A DNA stretch of 13,000 nucleotides, from contig CABSXY010000033.1 of the NCBI GenBank assembly GCA_902481695.1, positions 1-13,000 of the forward strand, written 5' to 3'. Source of the DNA: an uncultured Haemophilus sp. (GTDB taxonomy: Bacteria; Pseudomonadota; Gammaproteobacteria; Enterobacterales; Pasteurellaceae). This document shows positions 7,495 through 13,000 of this stretch, one piece after another (positions within the stretch are counted from its first letter, which is position 1; every line of letters starts with the position of its first letter). The position numbers and the translations under genes were made by a program. A model generated the notes under the pieces. That model was not told the DNA's origin. It saw nothing but the letters and a program-made list of their open reading frames with translations, and ran no database searches.

Positions 7495-7879
7495 TGTGAT
7501 TTTAACCGTTGGCAACAGCATGATGGGCGATGATGGCGCTGGGCCTTATCTCTATCAATTATTGAGTGAAAATCCATTGCCAAAGTGGACCGCACTTGAT
7601 GGTGGTTCAGCACCGGAAAATGTTGCTCATATTGTGCGAGACATGAAACCCGATTTGCTTTTAATTTTCGATGCGGCTGATATGGAATTAGCGCCAGGTA
7701 AAATCCGAATCATTGAAAAAGAGAGCATTGCTGAAATGTTTTTCATGAGTACGCATAATATGCCGCTCAATTACCTCATTGAACAACTGGAACAGGATAT
7801 TAAACAAATTGTTTTTGTGGGGCTTCAACCTGATCTGGTTTCCTTTGGTTTTCCAATGTTGGATCGCGTAAAAGTGTAG
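7484..7879 (+). CDS. hycI: Hydrogenase large-subunit maturation protease HycI, ending at a premature TAG
   Basis: This 131-residue protein is a nickel-dependent endopeptidase of the HycI family, which removes the C-terminal tail of the hydrogenase-3/4 large subunit once nickel is in place. The three metal-site residues known in E. coli HycI (Asp16, Asp62, His90) are present one position later: Asp17 in GNSMMGDDGAG, Asp63 in FDAAD and His91 in STHNMPLNYLIEQL. The start is GTG at 7484, inside the end of hycH (11-base overlap); a second in-frame GTG at 7496 is possible. E. coli HycI has 156 residues. Here TAG at 7877-7879 stops it early, but the same frame continues 20 codons past the TAG with sequence similar to the missing C-terminal helix. 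All catalytic residues remain, so partial activity is possible. A reverse-orientation USS lies at 7589-7597. Confidence 0.9.
   Translation: MSYNVILTVGNSMMGDDGAGPYLYQLLSENPLPKWTALDGGSAPENVAHIVRDMKPDLLLIFDAADMELAPGKIRIIEKESIAEMFFMSTHNMPLNYLIEQLEQDIKQIVFVGLQPDLVSFGFPMLDRVKV
7589..7597 (-). repeat. DNA uptake signal sequence (Hin type)
   Basis: Exact ACCGCACTT within hycI, encoding TALD. Confidence 0.85.
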
Positions 7880-7942
7880 GTGCAATTTTTGTATACCTTT
7901 TTGAAAGAAGGACGATCTCTTATAGAGAATCCTGTTTTGTAA
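7880..7942 (+). other. In-frame C-terminal extension of hycI beyond its TAG
   Basis: After the TAG at 7877-7879 the hycI frame stays open for 20 codons to a TAA at 7940-7942, encoding VQFLYTFLKEGRSLIENPVL. Read with the preceding RVKV, it lines up with the E. coli HycI segment IKDAVETVYQRLEGW: the Lys, Val and Tyr match and Gln/Glu, Leu/Val and Lys/Glu are conservative. With one residue at the TAG the protein would have 152 residues, near the family length. This supports a recent nonsense change or readthrough in place of a natural end at 7879. Confidence 0.7.
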
Positions 7943-7990
7943 CAAAGTGGGGGTGATTTTCTAAACATATTTTAAAAATATTACGAAAAC

Positions 7991-8004
7991 CTGTTTTATA
8001 TCAA
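7991..8004. promoter_or_regulatory. Candidate FNR-binding site upstream of fdhF
   Basis: CTGTT-TTAT-ATCAA matches eight of ten specified bases of the FNR consensus TTGAT-N4-ATCAA, with one perfect half-site. Its centre (between 7997 and 7998) lies 41.5 bases before the start point predicted from the -10 element at 8028, the spacing typical of class II FNR activation. A 7-bp AT-only inverted repeat (7967-7981) lies just upstream. FNR control would fit an anaerobic formate dehydrogenase. Confidence 0.55.
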
Positions 8005-8027
8005 TAAATCCATGTTTTTTGTAAGAC

Positions 8028-8040
8028 TATAAGCTGATTT
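8028..8040 (+). promoter_or_regulatory. Predicted fdhF promoter -10 element and start point
   Basis: TATAAG at 8028-8033 matches five of six bases of the sigma-70 -10 consensus, and transcription would start near 8039-8040. No good -35 hexamer is seen at the right spacing; the FNR-like site occupies that position, as in activator-dependent promoters. The resulting leader is about 80 bases. I saw no sigma-54 TGGCAC/TTGC pair, the element that drives fdhF in E. coli. Confidence 0.5.
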
Positions 8041-8079
8041 TGGGTGTAATATATACCCAGAATTAATTATTCTAATTCT
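8041..8079 (+). repeat. Two hairpins in the fdhF leader
   Basis: TGGGTGTA (8041-8048) pairs with TATACCCA (8052-8059) in an 8-bp stem with one G-U pair and a 3-base ATA loop. It is followed by AGAATTA (8059-8065) pairing with TAATTCT (8073-8079). The first hairpin would be at the very 5' end of the predicted transcript and could stabilise it. No known riboswitch family is recognised. Confidence 0.4.
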
Positions 8080-8107
8080 GTTCTCTAACCTCGTGTTGTA
8101 TCTAAAA

Positions 8108-8113
8108 TAAGGA
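8108..8113 (+). promoter_or_regulatory. Ribosome binding site of fdhF
   Basis: TAAGGA ends seven bases before the ATG at 8121 and supports that start, which aligns with the N-terminus of E. coli FdhF with two extra residues. Confidence 0.7.
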
Positions 8114-8120
8114 CGTTACT

Positions 8121-10280
8121 ATGGCTATTAAAAAAGTAATTACCGTATGTCCGTATTGTGCCTCAGGTTGTAAAATCCATCTTTTGGTGGAAAACAACAA
8201 AATTGTGGGAGCTGAAGGTGCAAACGGCAAGACAAACGAAGGGGAGTTATGCCTAAAAGGATATTATGGCTGGGACTTTGTGCATGACACAAAAATCCTG
8301 ACTCCTCGCCTAACTCAACCGATGATCCGCTACAAACGTGGCGAACCATTCACACCAGTGAGCTGGGAAGAAGCGATTTCTTACACAGCAAAACGTCTCA
8401 GTGAAATCAAAGAAAAGTACGGTAACGAATCAATTATGGTAACGGGCTCTTCCCGTGGACCAGGTAACGAAGTGAACTTCGTTATGCAAAAATTCGCCCG
8501 TGCGGTATTAGGAAATAACAACATTGACTGTTGTGCGCGCGTGTGACACGGCCCTTCTGTAACAGGTCTGCTCAAATCGGTCGGTAACGGCGCAATGTCC
8601 AACTCAATTGTTGAGATTGAAGATACCAAATGCGTATTTATTTTTGGCTATAATGCCTCCACTTCACACCCTATTGTGGCGCGTCGGATTAACCACGCCA
8701 AAGCAAAAGGGGCGAAAGTTATTGTTTGTGACCCTCGTAAAATCGAAACAGCCCGTATTGCGGATATTTATGCGCCGCTTGCTAACGGGTCTAACGTAGC
8801 ATTCTTGAATGCGATGATGAATGTGATTTTAGAAGAAGGATTACAAGATCAAAAATTTATTGATGAACACACCGAAAACTTCGATGCGTTCTATGAAACC
8901 GTGAAAGCTTATACACCGGAATCCACTCAACACATCACAGGTATTGAACCTGAGATGTTGCGTGAAATTGCCCGCACTTATGCGAAAGCGGAAACTGCTA
9001 CTATCTTATGGGGTATGGGCGTTTGCCAATTCCGTCAAGGTGTAGAAACCGTACGTGCGTTAGCAAGCTTGGCAATGCTTACCGGTAACTTAGGTAAACC
9101 AAATGTTGGTGTAAACCCAGTGCGTGGTCAAAACAACGTACAGGGTGCGTGCGATATGGGTGCGTTATTCAACACATTACCGGGCTATCAAAGTTTTGCT
9201 GACCCGGAAATTAATGCAAAATTTGCGAAAGCTTGGGGCGTACCGTCTATTCCAAGCAAACCAGGTGTACCGTTGAGTGAAGTGCCTGAAGCGATCATGG
9301 AAGATAAAATTAAAGCATTCTATATCATGGGTGAAGATACATTACAAACTGAGCCTGATATTAATGCGGTTAAAAAAGCCTTCGAGAAAGTTGAACTTCT
9401 CATCGTTCAAGATATCTTCATGACTCAAACAGCCGCAGAAGCAGATATTTTATTACCTGCGACTTCTTGTGCTGAACATGAAGGTGTATATAGTGCTGCT
9501 GACCGTGGTTTCCAACGTTTCTATAAAGCGGTTGAACCAACAGGCGATGTCAAGGATGACTGGGTAATCATTAGCGAAATTGCGACGGCAATGGGCTACC
9601 CAATGCACTATAACAATACCAAAGAAATTTGGGATGAACTTCGTTCACTTTGCCCAATTTACAAAGGGGCAACCTACGAAAAAATGGAAGGCATGGGTTA
9701 TATCCAATGGCCATGTACTGACGAAGGTCCTGAAGATCAAGGTACGCAATATTTGTATAAAGGCCAAATCTTCGACCGTCCAAACGGCAAAGCTGAATTC
9801 TTTGCTTGCGACTGGGAACCACCGATGGAAGATCTCTCTGAAGAATTCCCATTGGTACTTTCTACCGTACGTGAAGTTGGTCACTATTCCTGCCGTTCTA
9901 TGACTGGTAACTGCCGAGCACTTGCGGCACTTGCTGATGAACCAGGATTCGTACAAATGAACGATCAAGATGCCAAAGAATTAGGCATTAAAAACAACGA
10001 CTTGGTTTGGATTGCATCATCACGCGGCAAAGTTATTTCTCGCGCAGATGTTAGCACTCGTACCAACAAAGGCGCTTGTTATATGACCTATCAATGGTGG
10101 ATCGGTAAATGTAACGAATTAACCGCTGAACATTTGAACCCGGGTTCTAGAACGCCGGAATACAAATACAGCGCGGTTCGTATTGATAAAATCGAAGACC
10201 AAGCCTGGGCTGAACGCTATGTGGTAACTGAATATGCGAAATTAAAAAATCGCCTAAAAGAAACCGCACTTGTGGCTTGA
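8121..10280 (+). CDS. fdhF: Formate dehydrogenase H, selenocysteine-containing (FdhF)
   Basis: The full product has 719 residues when the TGA at 8544-8546 is read as selenocysteine; E. coli FdhF has 715. It oxidises formate to CO2 at a molybdenum bis-MGD site and passes electrons through one 4Fe-4S cluster to the hydrogenase. The cluster ligands are Cys10, Cys13, Cys17 and Cys44, and Lys46 follows in LCLKG. The active-site block is DCCARV-Sec142-HGPSV, with His143 following. The arginine in VNPVRGQNNVQGACDMGA corresponds to E. coli Arg333. The C-terminal molybdopterin-binding region includes VREVGHYSCRSMTGNC and MTYQWWIG. Stopping at the TGA would leave 141 residues without an active site, and the downstream frame continues the same protein, so the TGA is decoding, not decay. 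It has its own candidate promoter and a terminator 20 bases after its stop. Selenocysteine insertion needs selA, selB, selC and selD elsewhere. Confidence 0.97.
8544..8585 (+). promoter_or_regulatory. Selenocysteine TGA codon and bacterial SECIS element
   Basis: The TGA is followed directly by sequence that tracks the E. coli fdhF SECIS. CGGCC (8549-8553) pairs with GGTCG (8579-8583), including one G-U pair, to form the lower stem. The SelB-recognised loop AGGTCT (8564-8569) is conserved and closed by C8563-G8570. The upper stem below that closing pair is poor, because A8562/C8571 and T8560/C8573 do not pair. SelB would bind here to deliver selenocysteyl-tRNA. Confidence 0.8.
10263..10271 (-). 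repeat. DNA uptake signal sequence (Hin type)
   Basis: Exact ACCGCACTT in the last codons of fdhF, encoding TALV. Confidence 0.85.
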
Positions 10281-10300
10281 TTAGCGTCATAAATGAATGA

Positions 10301-10331
10301 CGGGCGAACTTAAATGGTTCGCCCGTTTTTT
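10301..10331 (+). terminator. Rho-independent terminator after fdhF
   Basis: CGGGCGAAC (10301-10309) and GTTCGCCCG (10317-10325) form a perfect 9-bp stem with a 7-base loop, followed by six T residues. It ends the fdhF transcript and protects the convergent nik genes. The minus-strand side has no T-run, so it is probably one-directional. A smaller inverted repeat, CGTCAT/ATGACG (10285-10290/10297-10302), overlaps its 5' edge. Confidence 0.92.
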
Positions 10332-10364
10332 ATTGAATTATTTTATCATGCATTATGAGCACAT

Positions 10365-11006
10365 TCAGCCATTGTTGTCTCTGGCTAAAGACAAACAGGA
10401 ATCGGCGAGTGTTTCACTAAAGCGTAAATCATGTGAGGCAATGAGCATCGGTAACTGTAATTCGCGTAAAAGTGCGGTCAGTTTGGCGATGTTTTTTACA
10501 TCCAGTCCATTAGTTGGCTCATCTAATAACAATACTTTTGGCTGCATCGCCAGTACGCCAGCCAGTGCAGTAAAATTCTGTTCACCGCCAGATAAGGTAT
10601 TTACAGAGCGATCTTTTAACCCAACAATATTCAGACGCTCCAATTGTTGTAATGCAATTTGATAGGCTTCATCTCTGTTCAATCCTTGATTAAGTGGACC
10701 AAAGGCCACATCATCAAGTACGGTTGGACCGAAAAGTTGATCGCCTGCATGTTGGAAACAGATACCAATCTTTCCACGTAACGATACAAAATCCTTTTCT
10801 TGACGGCAGGTGTTATCAAACCAGCGAATTTCCCCTTGTTGATAAGGGATGAATCCTAATAGGCAATGTAATAGGGTGGATTTTCCACAACCAATATCGC
10901 TTTGTAAAAAAAGGCGGTGACCTTCAGGGAGTTCAAAAGAAAGGTTATCAATAATCACACGCTGCTCGCGCATGATCTGTAATTGTTTGACTTCAAGGAC
11001 GTTCAT
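10365..11006 (-). CDS. nikO: Nickel/cobalt ECF transporter ATPase NikO (CbiO family)
   Basis: This protein of about 213 residues is the ABC ATPase that powers the importer from the cytoplasm. It shows a Walker A-like SDIGCGKST near residue 37, a Q-loop at CFQHAGDQLFGPTV (the Q-x-x-x-DQ pattern of ECF ATPases), the ABC signature LSGGEQN, Walker B VLLLDEPTNGLD and the switch histidine in ASHD. The Walker A motif starts with Ser where GxxGxGKS/T normally has Gly. I chose the ATG at 11006; a TTG one codon upstream (11009) is also possible. The start shares one base with the nikQ stop (TGATG). With about 213 residues it is shorter than many CbiO proteins (about 250-280) but complete in core motifs. 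It is last in its operon and converges on fdhF. A USS lies at 10470-10478. Confidence 0.92.
   Translation of the reverse strand: MNVLEVKQLQIMREQRVIIDNLSFELPEGHRLFLQSDIGCGKSTLLHCLLGFIPYQQGEIRWFDNTCRQEKDFVSLRGKIGICFQHAGDQLFGPTVLDDVAFGPLNQGLNRDEAYQIALQQLERLNIVGLKDRSVNTLSGGEQNFTALAGVLAMQPKVLLLDEPTNGLDVKNIAKLTALLRELQLPMLIASHDLRFSETLADSCLSLARDNNG
10470..10478 (+). repeat. DNA uptake signal sequence (Hin type)
   Basis: Exact AAGTGCGGT in nikO, encoding LTAL on the minus strand. Confidence 0.85.
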
Positions 11007-11650
11007 CAAGATTTATCCTGTGTTTTTTTCACATCATGCAGCTGAAAGCCACGAGCTTTTAGTGCCATTTCTGTTTTTTCTGCTTTAACGAGTGCATGAA
11101 TTAATAATAGGGCGACACGCTGCGCCGCGATAAATAAGGTTCTGCCATTAAGTTTTGGTTGGTAGCCACGTGCTCGCATTGCCATATCCATCTTTTTATG
11201 TACTTCACTGAACACGGAAATATAGCGCACAGTGAGAACAAATAGGTGAAGTAGTTTTTCAGGCAATGGCAAACGACATAATGCTTGCAATAGAAGACTC
11301 TCGTTCATATCAATTAACAAGAGGCGAGTTAAACTTAAAATCAAATTAAAACGTAGCGTGATGAGCAGCGCGAGCTGAATACCCATTGGATTTAATGCTA
11401 AGCCTTGCTCGGTGATTTTCCAGCTTAAGGTCAACCAAACGAGTAGCGTAAAGAGATTTAGTTTAAGCCAATATTTGAAATAACTGACAAGGGATTTTCG
11501 ATAGCGTATTAGCGCAATAAGTAATCCGCCGAATACGATTAGATTAAGGATAATAAGCGCTGAAATATGTGTCATTGTGCTGACGATAAGTCCACACAAA
11601 AACACATAAATTAATCGTAAGTGCGGTTGAAAAATAGCAAGAAAATTCAT
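11006..11650 (-). CDS. nikQ: Nickel/cobalt ECF transporter transmembrane protein NikQ (CbiQ/EcfT family)
   Basis: This 214-residue inner-membrane protein has hydrophobic segments around residues 10-50, 60-80 and 90-110. The family diagnostic is the pair of Ala-Arg-Gly motifs in cytoplasmic coupling helices: AMRARGYQP near residue 160 and ALKARGFQ near 197. These grip the ATPase NikO and transmit its movement to the substrate-binding NikM. The ATG at 11650 overlaps the nikM stop by four bases (ATGA on the minus strand), and its own TGA overlaps the nikO start, so translation of all three is coupled. A USS (plus orientation) lies near its start at 11619-11627. Confidence 0.91.
   Translation of the reverse strand: MNFLAIFQPHLRLIYVFLCGLIVSTMTHISALIILNLIVFGGLLIALIRYRKSLVSYFKYWLKLNLFTLLVWLTLSWKITEQGLALNPMGIQLALLITLRFNLILSLTRLLLIDMNESLLLQALCRLPLPEKLLHLFVLTVRYISVFSEVHKKMDMAMRARGYQPKLNGRTLFIAAQRVALLLIHALVKAEKTEMALKARGFQLHDVKKTQDKS
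11619..11627 (+). repeat. DNA uptake signal sequence (Hin type)
   Basis: Exact AAGTGCGGT near the 5' end of nikQ. Confidence 0.85.
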
Positions 11651-12258
11651 TTCACCACACTGAGCGCTGTTGGATACATTTTGTTTAACAATAAGACCAC
11701 ACCAACACTGACGACACTGTCGATAATAAATACCGGAATATGTGATATCACAAGTAGCATGATCAGATCGCTGTAGGCTTTACCGCCATCTAGCGCTAAG
11801 ACTAAAGAAGCAAGTAAGGCAGCACCACCAACACCGATTACACCAGCACCAATACCTGCTGCGATTTGAGTGCGACGGGAATTGTCATTTTCAAGTCTTT
11901 TTGCAAATAGCCAATGTACGAGAAGAGCGGGCAATGCCATCACGCATAAATTGACGCCGAGCACAGCGAATCCCCCGAAGGAAAAGAGCAGAGCTTGTAG
12001 TACTAATGCGATCAAAAAGGCAGGGAAAACGGCCCAGCCAAGAAACAGGCCGGCCATGCCGTTTAAGATGAGATGCACGCTACCAATGCCTACCGGTACA
12101 TGAATGGTTCCAGCAACAAAAAAAGCAGCAGCAAACAATGCTGTTAGCGGCAATTGCTGCGAATTGAGTCGTTTAAGACCAATCATTACGCAGACTAATG
12201 CGATCGCTGCACCACCAAGCAATACGGGTGTATGCAACACACCTTCCGATAAATGCAT
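11647..12258 (-). CDS. nikM: Nickel/cobalt ECF transporter substrate-binding protein NikM (CbiM family)
   Basis: This 203-residue polytopic inner-membrane protein is the metal-binding S component of the importer. I placed the start at the ATG at 12258, not nine codons upstream at 12285. The chosen start gives MHLSEG, the N-terminus in which His2 is a metal ligand in the CbiM/NikM family, and it follows AAGGAAAG at 12264-12271 at normal spacing; the upstream frame lies inside nikL. A second conserved block, GTIHVPVGIGSVHLILNG, lies near residues 50-68 and supplies further histidines. The remainder consists of hydrophobic helices. It begins one base after the nikL stop. Substrate is predicted as Ni2+ over Co2+ from the nikK/nikL partners and the neighbouring [NiFe] hydrogenase; sequence alone does not prove this. 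Confidence 0.92.
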   Translation of the reverse strand: MHLSEGVLHTPVLLGGAAIALVCVMIGLKRLNSQQLPLTALFAAAFFVAGTIHVPVGIGSVHLILNGMAGLFLGWAVFPAFLIALVLQALLFSFGGFAVLGVNLCVMALPALLVHWLFAKRLENDNSRRTQIAAGIGAGVIGVGGAALLASLVLALDGGKAYSDLIMLLVISHIPVFIIDSVVSVGVVLLLNKMYPTALSVVK

Positions 12259-12259
12259 A

Positions 12260-12763
12260 TTATCTTTCCTTAGATTGCGACGCACGGGTCATCTTTGAGG
12301 CTCTAATCAATGCCCATAAGCCAAAAATACCAACAATATAGCCGATACCGCCAATAATATCGTGCAGGTAAATTTTGTCTTTTAATTTAGAAATATCTTC
12401 GCGGACCAACATCAATGCATTGTCACTGTTATTAGTGGTTTGCGCAGATACTCTGTTGGCAATAATTGAGGCACGATGTCCTTCTTCACCTTCTATCACT
12501 ACTTTAATGGCACCTTCGGTAGTCGTATTGATCGGATAGGCAAATTGCCCATCGTGATCCGTTTTACCTTCCAATAGAGGGGAATCCTGGCCAGCTTGCA
12601 AAATCTCCATATAGGTTTCTGCTGCTGGGGTCATATCGGAATAATACGCTTTGCCAGAAACAGTGCGTCCATCATATTGTGCAAAAACATGCAAACTATG
12701 AGCCAATGCTGATGGTGCGCACAGCCAGGTGAAAAGTGCGGTTAAAAATACAACTCTTTTCAT
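12260..12763 (-). CDS. nikL: Nickel ECF transporter accessory protein NikL
   Basis: This 167-residue protein has a clear signal peptide: MKR followed by a hydrophobic stretch and an ALA cleavage site at about residue 21, so the mature protein would start with HSLHVF. The middle is a periplasmic domain (about 22-125) with a short beta-rich look. Residues about 135-157 form one transmembrane helix, with a basic cytoplasmic end (RASKMTRASQSKER). In nickel ECF systems such as that of Haemophilus influenzae, NikL works beside NikM and NikK, playing the part CbiN plays in cobalt systems. The N-terminal histidines could act in metal delivery, an inference by analogy. The ATG at 12763 shares one base with the nikK stop (TAATG). 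A USS lies in the signal-peptide region at 12734-12742. Confidence 0.85.
   Translation of the reverse strand: MKRVVFLTALFTWLCAPSALAHSLHVFAQYDGRTVSGKAYYSDMTPAAETYMEILQAGQDSPLLEGKTDHDGQFAYPINTTTEGAIKVVIEGEEGHRASIIANRVSAQTTNNSDNALMLVREDISKLKDKIYLHDIIGGIGYIVGIFGLWALIRASKMTRASQSKER
12734..12742 (+). repeat. DNA uptake signal sequence (Hin type)
   Basis: Exact AAGTGCGGT within the signal-peptide codons of nikL, followed by an AT-rich tract as in the extended consensus. Confidence 0.85.
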
Positions 12764-13000
12764 TATTTCGCATCAAAAGTCAGCATATATTCAACACTGC
12801 GTTCGGTATAGTCAGGGTTTTCTTTAACTGGCTCATCAAATTCAGCCCAAACTTTGTTATAACCCGCTTTAGGGGTAAATTGTGCGATACCTTTTTCATT
12901 GGTTAAGTTGAATGGGTGATCTTCGCCTAAACCCACTTTGATGCCTTGCACAGGTTTACCTTTTACTAACACGAGAATATCGAGAGGTTGTCCCGCTTTC
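12763..13000 (-). CDS. nikK: Periplasmic nickel-transport component NikK, C-terminal part (DUF4198-like)
   Basis: An open frame enters from the right edge and ends in TAA at 12763-12765, giving at least 79 residues. The gene has no start in the window: the GTG at 12972 is internal, because the frame continues upstream as KAGQPLDILVLVKGKPVQG. The sequence resembles the C-terminal repeat of DUF4198/NikK periplasmic proteins, with a glycine-rich beta-strand pattern (LVKGKPVQGIKV, ITNEKG-like turns, AGYNKVWAEFDEP). Such proteins are thought to capture or hand over Ni2+ in the periplasm. Overlap by one base with nikL indicates the same transcript. The missing N-terminal half would be expected to carry a signal peptide. 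The promoter and any NikR or NimR operator are beyond the window. Confidence 0.78.
   Translation of the reverse strand, partial: KAGQPLDILVLVKGKPVQGIKVGLGEDHPFNLTNEKGIAQFTPKAGYNKVWAEFDEPVKENPDYTERSVEYMLTFDAK

Noticed and set aside
7153..7879. Global reassignment of TAG to an amino acid
   Set aside because: TAG also ends hyfD, hyfG and hyfI exactly where their family members end, so TAG still works as a normal stop at least part of the time. Pyrrolysine decoding is not known in Pasteurellaceae.
7914..7931. Terminator after hycI
   Set aside because: GATCTCT/AGAGAATC can form a short bulged stem, but it is weak and not followed by a real T-run; it overlaps the conserved hycI extension.
7943..8120. 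Sigma-54 promoter for fdhF, as in E. coli
   Set aside because: No TGGCAC-N5-TTGC-like pair with correct spacing was found by eye in the gap.
8595..10280. A separate 561-residue formate dehydrogenase gene beginning at 8595
   Set aside because: It is the part of fdhF after the selenocysteine TGA; the reading frame and homology are continuous from 8121.
11647..12285. NikM starting at 12285
   Set aside because: This would add nine residues read from inside nikL and bury the functional MHLSEG N-terminus; the ATG at 12258 has a proper ribosome site.
1..13000. CRISPR arrays, tRNA or rRNA genes, insertion sequences, phage genes
   Set aside because: No repeat-spacer pattern, RNA gene signature, transposase or phage-like coding sequence was seen; coding density is high and every gene fits a known metabolic locus.

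Overview
The window comes from a gammaproteobacterium of the family Pasteurellaceae, in the lineage that uses the Haemophilus influenzae-type DNA uptake signal. The 9-mer AAGTGCGGT or its complement occurs exactly eight times in 13 kb, where chance predicts about 0.1. Base composition and gene content fit Haemophilus or Aggregatibacter, but I cannot settle the genus. Bases 1-74 are not biological: they are a poly-T run followed by the reverse complement of an Illumina TruSeq indexed adapter, left at a contig end.

From about 75 to 7942 on the plus strand lies the 3' part of an operon for a group 4 [NiFe] hydrogenase (hydrogenase-4 type, hyf). The order is the tail of hyfC, then hyfD, hyfE and hyfF (membrane, complex I-like proton-pump subunits), hyfG (catalytic large subunit fused to a NuoC-like domain), hyfH (two 4Fe-4S ferredoxin domains), hyfI (small subunit), a HycH/HyfJ-type assembly gene and hycI (the protease that trims the large subunit). 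Both maturation genes carry in-frame TAG codons: hycH at codon 23 and hycI at codon 132, 20 codons before its expected end. Next comes fdhF (8121-10280), the selenocysteine-containing formate dehydrogenase H. It is read through a TGA at 8544-8546 and has a candidate class II FNR promoter of its own. HyfC-I plus FdhF make a formate hydrogenlyase, converting formate to CO2 and H2 under anaerobic conditions. A strong terminator at 10301-10331 ends this block.

Convergent on the minus strand (10365-13000) is a tightly overlapping operon for an ECF-type nickel/cobalt importer: nikK (5' end beyond the window), nikL, nikM, nikQ and nikO. Its position next to a [NiFe] hydrogenase suggests that it feeds Ni2+ to HyfG.

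The most notable points are the two in-frame amber codons in consecutive maturation genes and a related pattern. All three hyf genes that end in TAG (hyfD, hyfG, hyfI) lie in frame with the next gene with no other stop between, whereas genes ending in TAA or TGA do not. Lineage decay, sequence error and amber readthrough are all possible. Decay or error is the simpler reading, but the pattern can be tested. No gene-free stretch exceeds 300 bases.
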